Shown: in pieces, positions 58,287 through 64,000 of the stretch | Numbering within the stretch: the stretch's first letter is position 1 | Layout: every line of letters starts with the position of its first letter | DNA from: Brachybacterium saurashtrense | GTDB lineage: Bacteria; Actinomycetota; Actinomycetes; Actinomycetales; Dermabacteraceae | Direction of reading: 5' to 3' | DNA length: 64,000 nucleotides | Assembly (NCBI RefSeq): GCF_003355475.1 | Contig: NZ_CP031356.1 | Span: 1,984,001-2,048,000, forward strand | Translations under genes and position numbers: made by a program | The notes under the pieces: generated by a model | The model's input: the letters and a program-made list of their open reading frames with translations, nothing else | What the model was told of the DNA's origin: nothing | Database searches by the model: none

Positions 58287-58466
58287 TCACTCCACCTCTT
58301 CGAACGCCACCAGATGGGTGACGGTGCGGATCATGCCGCGGATCTCGGGGCGGTCTTCCTTCACCACGGTGTCACCGATGCGCTTGAGGCCGAGGCCGCG
58401 CAGGGTGGCTCGCTGGCTCTTGGTGCCGCCGATCTCGGAACGGGTCTGGGTCACCTTGATCTGCAT
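58287..58466 (-). CDS. rpmD: 50S ribosomal protein L30
   Basis: A 59-residue L30, [19 protein letters not shown] to [11 protein letters not shown]. The ATG shares one base with the rpsE stop (TGATG), fixing the start; an open frame extends upstream through rpsE without homology. Confidence 0.96.
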   Translation of the reverse strand: MQIKVTQTRSEIGGTKSQRATLRGLGLKRIGDTVVKEDRPEIRGMIRTVTHLVAFEEVE

Positions 58467-59149
58467 CACGCACCCACCTTCTCCGCACGCGCCGCGGCGC
58501 GGCCCTCGGCCTGGGCCCGCAGGAGCGCCGCCGGGGCGACGTCCTCGACCGCGAGACCGCGACGTGCGGCCACGGCCTCCGGCTCCTCGAGCTGCTTGAG
58601 GGCATCGACGGTGGCCCGCACGATGTTGATCTGGTTGGTCGAGCCGAGCGACTTGGAGAGCACGTCGTGCACTCCGGCGCACTCGAGCACGGCGCGGACC
58701 GGACCGCCGGCGATCACGCCGGTGCCGGGAGCGGCGGGGCGCAGCAGGACGACGCCCGCCGCATCCTCACCCTGGACCGGGTGCACGACGGTGCCCTGGA
58801 CGCGCGGGACGCGGAAGAAGTTCTTCTTCGCCTCCTCGACGCCCTTGGAGATCGCCGCGGGCACCTCCTTGGCCTTGCCGTAGCCGACGCCGACGGTGCC
58901 GTCGCCGTCACCCACCACCACGAGGGCGGTGAAGGAGAACCGACGGCCGCCCTTGACGACCTTCGACACGCGGTTGATGCTCACGACGCGCTCGAGGAAC
59001 GCCGACTTCTCGGCGTCCTGCCCGCGGCCGCGACCGCCCTGGCGACCACCGCGGTCGCCGCCCTGGCGGCCGCGATCGTTGCTGTTGTTGGAGTTGTCGT
59101 CCCGCCGGCCGGAGGCCGCGGGACCGTTGTTCCGCTGCTGTGCAGCCAT
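58466..59149 (-). CDS. rpsE: 30S ribosomal protein S5
   Basis: A 227-residue S5: conserved core from about residue 50 ([23 protein letters not shown]) with [15 protein letters not shown]. The N-terminal 48 residues form an Asn/Arg/Gly-rich extension ([18 protein letters not shown]) longer than usual. ATG 59149 follows AGAGGA. Confidence 0.96.
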   Translation of the reverse strand: MAAQQRNNGPAASGRRDDNSNNSNDRGRQGGDRGGRQGGRGRGQDAEKSAFLERVVSINRVSKVVKGGRRFSFTALVVVGDGDGTVGVGYGKAKEVPAAISKGVEEAKKNFFRVPRVQGTVVHPVQGEDAAGVVLLRPAAPGTGVIAGGPVRAVLECAGVHDVLSKSLGSTNQINIVRATVDALKQLEEPEAVAARRGLAVEDVAPAALLRAQAEGRAAARAEKVGA

Positions 59150-59186
59150 ATTCAGATCCTCTTCTCGTCCTGTGTCCGGGCGGCGA

Positions 59187-59573
59187 TCACAGCGCCAGGC
59201 CGGCCTCGCGGGCACCGTCCGCGACGGCGGCCACGCGACCGTGGTACTTGTTGCCGCCGCGGTCGAACACGACGGAGTCGATCCCGGCGGCCTTGGCACG
59301 CTCGGCGACCAGGGCGCCGACGGTGCGGGCCTTGTCCGACTTGGTGCTCTCGGCGGCTCGCAGGTCGGCCTCCATCGTCGAGGCCGACGCGAGGGTCTTG
59401 CCCAGGGCGTCGTCGACGACCTGCACGAAGACGTGACGCGCCGAGCGGGTGACGACCAGGCGGGGGCGCTGGGCGGTGCCGACGACGCGACGACGCACGC
59501 GCAGGTGGCGACGGCCGCGCGCACGCAGCTTGCTGCCGCGGTTGCCCTTGGTGTGCTTGAGTGCGTACCCCAT
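59187..59573 (-). CDS. rplR: 50S ribosomal protein L18
   Basis: A 128-residue L18 binding 5S rRNA, with [24 protein letters not shown] and the C-terminal [29 protein letters not shown] 59573 is chosen to match family N-termini; GTG 59579, overlapping the rplF stop (GTGA), is equally possible. Confidence 0.96.
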   Translation of the reverse strand: MGYALKHTKGNRGSKLRARGRRHLRVRRRVVGTAQRPRLVVTRSARHVFVQVVDDALGKTLASASTMEADLRAAESTKSDKARTVGALVAERAKAAGIDSVVFDRGGNKYHGRVAAVADGAREAGLAL

Positions 59574-59575
59574 GA

Positions 59576-60118
59576 TCACTTACCAGCCTTTCCGGCCTTG
59601 CGCACCACGTTCTCGTCCGCGTAGCGCACGCCCTTGCCCTTGTAGGGCTCCGGCGGGCGGATCCCACGGATCTTCGCGGCGACCTGGCCCACCCGCTGCT
59701 TGTCGATACCGTTGACCGAGAACTTGCTCGGGCTCTCGACGGCGAAGGTGATGCCCTCGGGCGCCTTCACGGTGACGGGGTGGGAGAAGCCGAGCGCGAA
59801 CTCGAGGTCGGTGCCCTTCGCGGTCACACGGTAGCCCGTGCCCACGATCTCCAGCTTCTTCTCGTAGCCCTCGGTGACGCCGAGGACGATGTTGTTGACG
59901 AGCGTGCGGGTGAGGCCGTGCAGCGCACGGTTCTCCTGCTCGTCGTCCGGGCGGCGGACGACGATGGTGCCGTCGTCCTGGCGCTCGATGGTCAGGGGCG
60001 CGGGCACCTCGTGCGAGAGCTGGCCCTTGGGCCCGGTCACCGAGATGGTGCGCCCGGTGATGGTGACGTCAGTGACGGCCGCCGGCACGGGGACCGGTCG
60101 GAATCCGATGCGGGACAT
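59576..60118 (-). CDS. rplF: 50S ribosomal protein L6
   Basis: A 180-residue L6 beginning [12 protein letters not shown] and carrying [18 protein letters not shown] and the C-terminal [16 protein letters not shown] motif. ATG 60118 follows AGGAGA. Confidence 0.97.
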   Translation of the reverse strand: MSRIGFRPVPVPAAVTDVTITGRTISVTGPKGQLSHEVPAPLTIERQDDGTIVVRRPDDEQENRALHGLTRTLVNNIVLGVTEGYEKKLEIVGTGYRVTAKGTDLEFALGFSHPVTVKAPEGITFAVESPSKFSVNGIDKQRVGQVAAKIRGIRPPEPYKGKGVRYADENVVRKAGKAGK

Positions 60119-60137
60119 AAGTGTTCTCCTCTCCCGC

Positions 60138-60536
60138 TCACCAGATGTAGGCGAGGACTTCCCCACCCACACCCTTCTTGGCAGCCTGCTTGTCGGTCAG
60201 GAGGCCGGAGGACGTGGACAGGATCGCCACGCCCAGGCCGCCGAGCACCTTGGGCAGGTTGGTGGACTTCGCGTACACGCGCAGGCCCGGCTTCGAGATG
60301 CGACGGATGCCGGAGATGGCGCGCTCGCGGCTGTCGGAGTACTTGAGCTCGAGGACGAGCTTGCTGCCCACCTCGGCCTCCTCCTCGCGCCAGCCGAGGA
60401 TGTAGCCCTCTGCCTTCAGGATGTCCGCGATGCGGGCCTTCAACTTCGAGTACGGCATGGACGCGGTCTCGTGGTACGCCCCGGAGGCGTTCCGGATCCG
60501 CGTGAGCATGTCCGCGATCGGGTCGGTCATGGTCAT
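60138..60536 (-). CDS. rpsH: 30S ribosomal protein S8
   Basis: A 132-residue S8: [30 protein letters not shown] and the C-terminal [20 protein letters not shown] motif that binds 16S helix 21. ATG 60536 is favoured by AGGAAG upstream. Confidence 0.97.
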   Translation of the reverse strand: MTMTDPIADMLTRIRNASGAYHETASMPYSKLKARIADILKAEGYILGWREEEAEVGSKLVLELKYSDSRERAISGIRRISKPGLRVYAKSTNLPKVLGGLGVAILSTSSGLLTDKQAAKKGVGGEVLAYIW

Positions 60537-60608
60537 GTCTGTTGCTTCTTCCTCACCTGGTTTCCCACGGTCGCGATGAGTGCGACCCGGGACCTGTGGC
60601 GGTAGTCC

Positions 60609-60794
60609 TTACCAGCTGCTCTTGGTGACGCCGGGGAGCTCTCCGCGATGAGCCATCTCGCGGAGGCAGACGCGGCAGAGACCGAACTTGCGGTACACCG
60701 AATGGGGGCGACCGCAGCGCTGGCACCGGGTGTAGGCGCGCACCGCGAACTTGGGCTTGCGCTCCGACTTCTTGATCAGGGCTGTCTTGGCCAT
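60609..60794 (-). CDS. rpsN: 30S ribosomal protein S14, zinc-binding type
   Basis: A 61-residue S14 type Z with zinc ligands CQRC (24-27) and CRVC (40-43). The short zinc form is normal in the actinobacterial spc operon. Stop is TAA, rare in this window. Confidence 0.97.
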   Translation of the reverse strand: MAKTALIKKSERKPKFAVRAYTRCQRCGRPHSVYRKFGLCRVCLREMAHRGELPGVTKSSW

Positions 60795-60795
60795 A

Positions 60796-61365
60796 TCAGT
60801 TCTCCTTGAAGGGGAAGCCGAGCAGCTTGAGCAGCGCGCGTCCCTCGTCGTCGGTCTTCGCGGTGGTGACGACCGTGATGTCCATACCGCGGACGCGGTC
60901 GATCTTGTCCTGGTCGATCTCGTGGAACATGACCTGCTCCGTGAGACCGAAGGTGTAGTTGCCGTTGCCGTCGAAGTGCTTCGGGGACAGGCCCCGGAAG
61001 TCACGGATGCGCGGCAGGGCGGTGGACAGCAGACGATCCAGGAACTCCCACATGCGAGCGTTGCGCAGCGTGACGTGCGCGCCGATCGGCATGCCCTCGC
61101 GCAGCTTGAACTGCGCGATGGACTTGCGGGCCTTGGTGACCTGCGGCTTCTGACCGGTGATCGCGGTGAGATCCTTGATGGCCCCGTCGATGACCTTGGA
61201 GTCGCGCGCGGCGTCGCCGACGCCCATGTTCACGACGATCTTGGTCAGCCCCGGGACCAGCATGACGTTCTCGTAGCCGAACTGCTCGGTCAGCTGCGCC
61301 TTGATGGTCTCGTTGTACTTGCTCTTCAGGCGCGGGGTGGGCGCCTGGGTGGCGGTCTCGCTCAT
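60796..61365 (-). CDS. rplE: 50S ribosomal protein L5
   Basis: A 189-residue L5 binding 5S rRNA, with [24 protein letters not shown] and [16 protein letters not shown] and the [14 protein letters not shown] segment. The rpsN start is one base after its stop. Confidence 0.97.
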   Translation of the reverse strand: MSETATQAPTPRLKSKYNETIKAQLTEQFGYENVMLVPGLTKIVVNMGVGDAARDSKVIDGAIKDLTAITGQKPQVTKARKSIAQFKLREGMPIGAHVTLRNARMWEFLDRLLSTALPRIRDFRGLSPKHFDGNGNYTFGLTEQVMFHEIDQDKIDRVRGMDITVVTTAKTDDEGRALLKLLGFPFKEN

Positions 61366-61366
61366 C

Positions 61367-61753
61367 TCAGATGTCCTTCCCGGAGCGCTTCGCGAAGCGG
61401 ACGCGCACCTGCTTGGTGCGGCCGTTCTCGAGCTCGACGGTCTCGACGCGGTAGCCGACCTTGGTCGGCTTGTTGTCCTCCGGGTCGACCAGGGCCACGT
61501 TCGAGACGTGGATCGGGGCCTCGCGCTGCTCGATGCCGCCCGCGCCGCCGGCCTGGTTGGGCCGGAGGTGGTGGGTGCGGCGGTTGATCCCCTCGACCAG
61601 CACACGCTGGGTGTCGGGGAACACCTGCAGGACGCGGCCCTGCTTGCCCTTGTCGCCGGCCTCGAGGCCGCGCGCGGCGGCCTTGTCGCTGTCGCTGGTG
61701 CGACCGGTGATCACCTGGACGAGGTCGCCCTTCTTGATGTTCATCTTTGCCAT
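61367..61753 (-). CDS. rplX: 50S ribosomal protein L24
   Basis: A 128-residue L24 (KOW domain) with [11 protein letters not shown] and [26 protein letters not shown] 61753 follows GGAGGTGG; a second in-frame Met at 61744 is less likely. One base separates it from the rplN stop. Confidence 0.97.
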   Translation of the reverse strand: MAKMNIKKGDLVQVITGRTSDSDKAAARGLEAGDKGKQGRVLQVFPDTQRVLVEGINRRTHHLRPNQAGGAGGIEQREAPIHVSNVALVDPEDNKPTKVGYRVETVELENGRTKQVRVRFAKRSGKDI

Positions 61754-61754
61754 G

Positions 61755-62123
61755 TCACACCACCTCCGGTGCCAGCGAGACGATCTTCATGAAGCGCTTG
61801 TCACGCAGCTCGCGGCCCACGGGGCCGAAGATGCGGGTGCCGCGCGGCTCGCCGTCGGTCTTGAGGATGACCGCTGCGTTCTCGTCGAAGCGGATGTAGG
61901 AGCCGTCCACGCGACGGACCTCCTTGGACGTGCGGACGACGACCGCCTTGACGACGTCGCCCTTCTTGACGTTGCCACCGGGGATGGCGTCCTTGACGGT
62001 CGCCACGATGGTGTCGCCGATGCTGGCGTAACGGCGACCGGAGCCACCGAGAACACGGATGCAGAGAATCTCCTTGGCACCCGTGTTGTCGGCGACCTTG
62101 AGTCGCGACTCCTGCTGAATCAC
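61755..62123 (-). CDS. rplN: 50S ribosomal protein L14
   Basis: A 122-residue L14: [27 protein letters not shown] to the [20 protein letters not shown] motif. GTG 62123 follows AGGAGA. First gene of the spc-type segment; about 400 bases separate it from the plus-strand gene upstream, so it needs its own promoter. Confidence 0.97.
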   Translation of the reverse strand: MIQQESRLKVADNTGAKEILCIRVLGGSGRRYASIGDTIVATVKDAIPGGNVKKGDVVKAVVVRTSKEVRRVDGSYIRFDENAAVILKTDGEPRGTRIFGPVGRELRDKRFMKIVSLAPEVV

Positions 62124-62493
62124 TCGTTCTCCTATCGTCTCACCGGTTCTCTTCCCACCCGCGGGAGCGGGCAGGCCGAGCCTGGCGGAACGGAATGTGG
62201 ACCATGCCCAGCATCGCCCCAGGTCAGAGAGTCGACCTCGGGCGCTGCCGGCGACCGGCGCCGGGCACCAAAAAACCCTCAGCCGGACTCAGGCACTGGC
62301 GTGGTGAACGCGGGGCGTTCGCCTCTGGTGCGAGGTCTCCGACGAGGAGGGATCGGGCGGTGCCGGATCCTGCCGCGGACCTCCACGCCCCGCGACCCCG
62401 AGGGGCACGACGCACAGCTGTCCGGCAACCGTTCAAGACTACGCTCCCGCTCCCCGCCTGTCACCCCTGCGGGACGAGCCGCGCAGTGTGTGC
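62124..62493. promoter_or_regulatory. Gap upstream of rplN
   Basis: This stretch must carry the rplN-operon promoter and leader. On the minus strand a TAGTCT (near 62438) is the best -10-like hexamer. A GAGGGTTTTTTGG run (minus strand, near 62275) and GC-rich hairpins (GGCGCTGCCGGCGACCGGCGCC region, 62240-62265) are seen. No confident promoter assigned. Confidence 0.35.
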
Positions 62494-62524
62494 TTGCTCT
62501 CCCGCCCGGGGTGCGGAGTAGGTT
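62494..62524 (+). promoter_or_regulatory. Promoter of the small plus-strand gene
   Basis: TTGCTC (62494-62499), a 19-base spacer and TAGGTT (62519-62524), six bases before ATG 62531, indicate a leaderless transcript. Confidence 0.5.
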
Positions 62525-62530
62525 CTGCTC

Positions 62531-62938
62531 ATGATCGACATCGATGTGGCACGACGGCTGCGCGACGCGGGGCTCGCGTGGGAGCCGGCCGACGGCGACC
62601 GCTTCGCGCTCGAGGTCGAGGCGCTGCGGGAGGAGACCTTCATGCTCGCCTCGATGGTGATCGAGCGCGGCGTGGGGCGCACGGGCGTGGAGCTGTTCCG
62701 CTTCAACGGCACCACCGAGTGGGCGCTGGACGCCGTGGAGCGCGAGGAGGCGATCTGGGTCCCGCGGGAGGACCAGCTGCGCGAGGCCCTCGGCGCGGCG
62801 TTCCGCGCGCTGCGGCGGGAGGAGGACGGCACCTTCGTGGTCACCGTGCTCCCCGCGGGCGGTGCGGAGCGCGAGGTGCGGGCGCCGCACGCCGAGGACG
62901 CCCTGGCCGGGGCACTGCTGCTCCACCTCACCGGGTGA
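62531..62938 (+). CDS. Uncharacterised conserved-looking protein between S10 and spc operons
   Basis: The 135-residue soluble product (MIDIDVARRLRDAGLAWEPA...) contains a FNGTTEWALDAVE segment and the WVPREDQLREALG stretch, resembling a small actinobacterial family that is sometimes labelled pilus assembly protein CpaE without good support. No catalytic motif is recognised. It lies antisense to the ribosomal protein genes, has its own leaderless promoter and ends before a bidirectional terminator. Codon use (GC3-rich) matches the neighbours, supporting a real gene. Confidence 0.72.
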   Translation: MIDIDVARRLRDAGLAWEPADGDRFALEVEALREETFMLASMVIERGVGRTGVELFRFNGTTEWALDAVEREEAIWVPREDQLREALGAAFRALRREEDGTFVVTVLPAGGAEREVRAPHAEDALAGALLLHLTG

Positions 62939-62998
62939 CGCGCGCTCGGCTGCGCGACGCGCGACGCACCGTGTGCGGCAGGACGCGCCGCGCGACGC

Positions 62999-63040
62999 GA
63001 GAAGGGCCGGCCCTCCCCTGCGGGAGGACCGGCCCTTCTC
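62999..63040. terminator. Bidirectional terminator between rpsQ and the small gene
   Basis: A 12-bp stem (GAGAAGGGCCGG / CCGGCCCTTCTC) encloses a second 6-bp stem (CCTCCC-CTGC-GGGAGG). It stands between two converging genes and should end the S10 operon. Confidence 0.85.
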
Positions 63041-63075
63041 AGGCGCCGGGGGCGGTCACGCGGACCGCCCGCGGA

Positions 63076-63402
63076 TCACTTGGCGCGCTCGAGGATCTCC
63101 ACCAGACGCCACCGCTTGGTCGCGGAGGTCGGGCGGGTCTCCATGACGAGCACACGGTCGCCGATGCCGGCGGTGTTCTCCTCGTCATGCGCCTTGAACT
63201 TGCTGGTCTTGGTCGTGACCTTGCCGTACCGCGCGTGCTTCACGCGCTCCTCGACCTCGACGACGATGGTCTTGTCCATCTTGTCGGAGACGACGAAGCC
63301 GCGAAGGGTCTTGCGGTAGGGACGCTCGTGGGACGACGCGTGCGCGCCCTCCTTGTCGAGCTCCTCGACGGCCGGGGTCTCGGCCTGGGTGTTATCAGTC
63401 AT
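63076..63402 (-). CDS. rpsQ: 30S ribosomal protein S17
   Basis: The 108-residue S17 has the core [27 protein letters not shown] and [34 protein letters not shown] 63402 is chosen because GAGGAA precedes it; GTG 63426, overlapping the rpmC stop (GTGA), would add eight residues. The N-terminus carries an acidic extension. Confidence 0.96.
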   Translation of the reverse strand: MTDNTQAETPAVEELDKEGAHASSHERPYRKTLRGFVVSDKMDKTIVVEVEERVKHARYGKVTTKTSKFKAHDEENTAGIGDRVLVMETRPTSATKRWRLVEILERAK

Positions 63403-63422
63403 CTCTGTTCCTCGCTCCGTGG

Positions 63423-63656
63423 TCACTCGGCCGCGCCGGGCGCCTGACGGATGCCCAGCTCGCGCTCGCGCAGGATCGTGTAGATCCGTGCGATGTCCTT
63501 CTTGACGGACCGCAGACGGCCGGAGCTCTCGAGCTGACCCGTGGCGGACTGGAAACGGAGCTTGAACAGCTCGTCCTTCGCCTTCGCCAGCTCCTCGGCC
63601 AGCTTCACGTCGTCCAGCTTGTCGAGTTCATCGGCGGTGAGCTTGGTCGCTGCCAT
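63423..63656 (-). CDS. rpmC: 50S ribosomal protein L29
   Basis: A 77-residue L29 with two helices and [34 protein letters not shown]. The ATG shares a base with the rplP stop (TGATG). Confidence 0.97.
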   Translation of the reverse strand: MAATKLTADELDKLDDVKLAEELAKAKDELFKLRFQSATGQLESSGRLRSVKKDIARIYTILRERELGIRQAPGAAE

Positions 63657-64000
63657 CAGATGTCACCACTCTCTCGGCTCAGGATGCGGCACTTCATGGG
63701 GAGCTTGTGCATCGCCAGGCGCAGCGCCTCGCGAGCCACCTCCTCCTCGACACCGGCGACCTCGAACATGACGCGTCCCGGCTTGATGTTGGCGATCCAC
63801 CACTCGACCGAACCCTTGCCGGAGCCCATGCGGACCTCGGCAGGCTTCTTGGTGAGCGGACGATCGGGGTAGATGTTGATGAACACCTTGCCGCCACGCT
63901 TCATGTAGCGGGTCATGGCGATACGAGCCGCCTCGATCTGACGGTTGGTGACGTACGCCGGCGCGAGCGCCTGGATGCCGTACTCACCGAATGCCAGGTC
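63656..64000 (-). CDS. rplP: 50S ribosomal protein L16 (5' partial)
   Basis: The C-terminal 114 residues of L16 are present, from [21 protein letters not shown] at the window edge through [25 protein letters not shown] and [19 protein letters not shown]. The gene runs out of the window at 64000, so the start is missing. L16 organises the A-site region of the 50S subunit. Confidence 0.97.
   Translation of the reverse strand, partial: DLAFGEYGIQALAPAYVTNRQIEAARIAMTRYMKRGGKVFINIYPDRPLTKKPAEVRMGSGKGSVEWWIANIKPGRVMFEVAGVEEEVAREALRLAMHKLPMKCRILSRESGDI

Noticed and set aside
62531..62938. Pilus assembly protein CpaE
   Set aside because: No ATPase or receiver motif is present and no pilus genes are nearby; the label appears to be a propagated misannotation.
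1..64000. tRNA or rRNA genes
   Set aside because: The main intergenic gaps were examined for T-loop and acceptor-stem patterns; none was convincing.

Overview
The window is a stretch of a high-GC (roughly 72-75% by eye) actinobacterial chromosome. Actinobacterial marks are the dual-motif CxxC ribosomal proteins S14 and L36, frequent GTG starts with GTGA/ATGA stop-start overlaps, many leaderless-type promoters (TANNNT six or seven bases before the start codon), and a fadA2-fabG4-htdX-like cluster. The gene set and order suggest Micrococcales, perhaps near Brachybacterium/Dermabacteraceae; that placement is inference.

Left third (1-24000). A truncated transporter membrane protein is followed by a LacI-type regulator facing a two-gene operon (Gfo/Idh/MocA oxidoreductase and a double-VOC protein). 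Next, on the minus strand, comes glmS-acpS-nnr-alr-tsaE-tsaB-rimI, a tightly coupled block for cell-wall amino sugar and D-alanine supply, ACP activation, NAD(P)HX repair and tRNA t6A modification. coaA, glmM, a large SWIM/SNF2 helicase and a CaiB-type CoA-transferase follow, then rplM-rpsI with truA, then the purine genes purD-purC.

Middle (24000-51100). A TPP-riboswitch-controlled thiamine-precursor uptake operon (ykoF, ykoE and a single gene fusing both ECF ATPases to the EcfT subunit) is followed by an MBL-fold protein, purS-purQ, an rRNA methyltransferase, a divergent pirin/serine-hydrolase pair, a MerR-TipA regulator facing a nucleoside hydrolase, and a DUF222/HNH gene that carries a frameshift. 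Upstream of the HNH gene lies a 34-bp tandem array whose best copies contain TTATCCACA DnaA-box matches. A lipid locus follows: thiolase-FabG4-MaoC hydratase facing a TetR regulator and an acyl-CoA oxidase-like enzyme, with a 31-bp palindrome in the divergent promoter. purL and a Tat-exported amidase with SLH repeats close this part.

Right part (51400-64000) is the ribosomal protein region on the minus strand. Reading from the right edge: rplP (partial)-rpmC-rpsQ ends the S10 operon; a bidirectional hairpin and a small plus-strand gene separate it from rplN-rplX-rplE-rpsN-rpsH-rplF-rplR-rpsE-rpmD-rplO-secY-adk-map, then infA-rpmJ-rpsM-rpsK-rpoA-rplQ. rpsD is absent between rpsK and rpoA, where a strong hairpin sits instead. 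Most of the window is core metabolism and translation. The less ordinary signals are the DnaA-box-like array, the broken HNH gene, the ECF fusion, several operator palindromes and several short tandem repeats in or beside genes. No CRISPR array, insertion sequence, prophage, rRNA or tRNA gene was seen.
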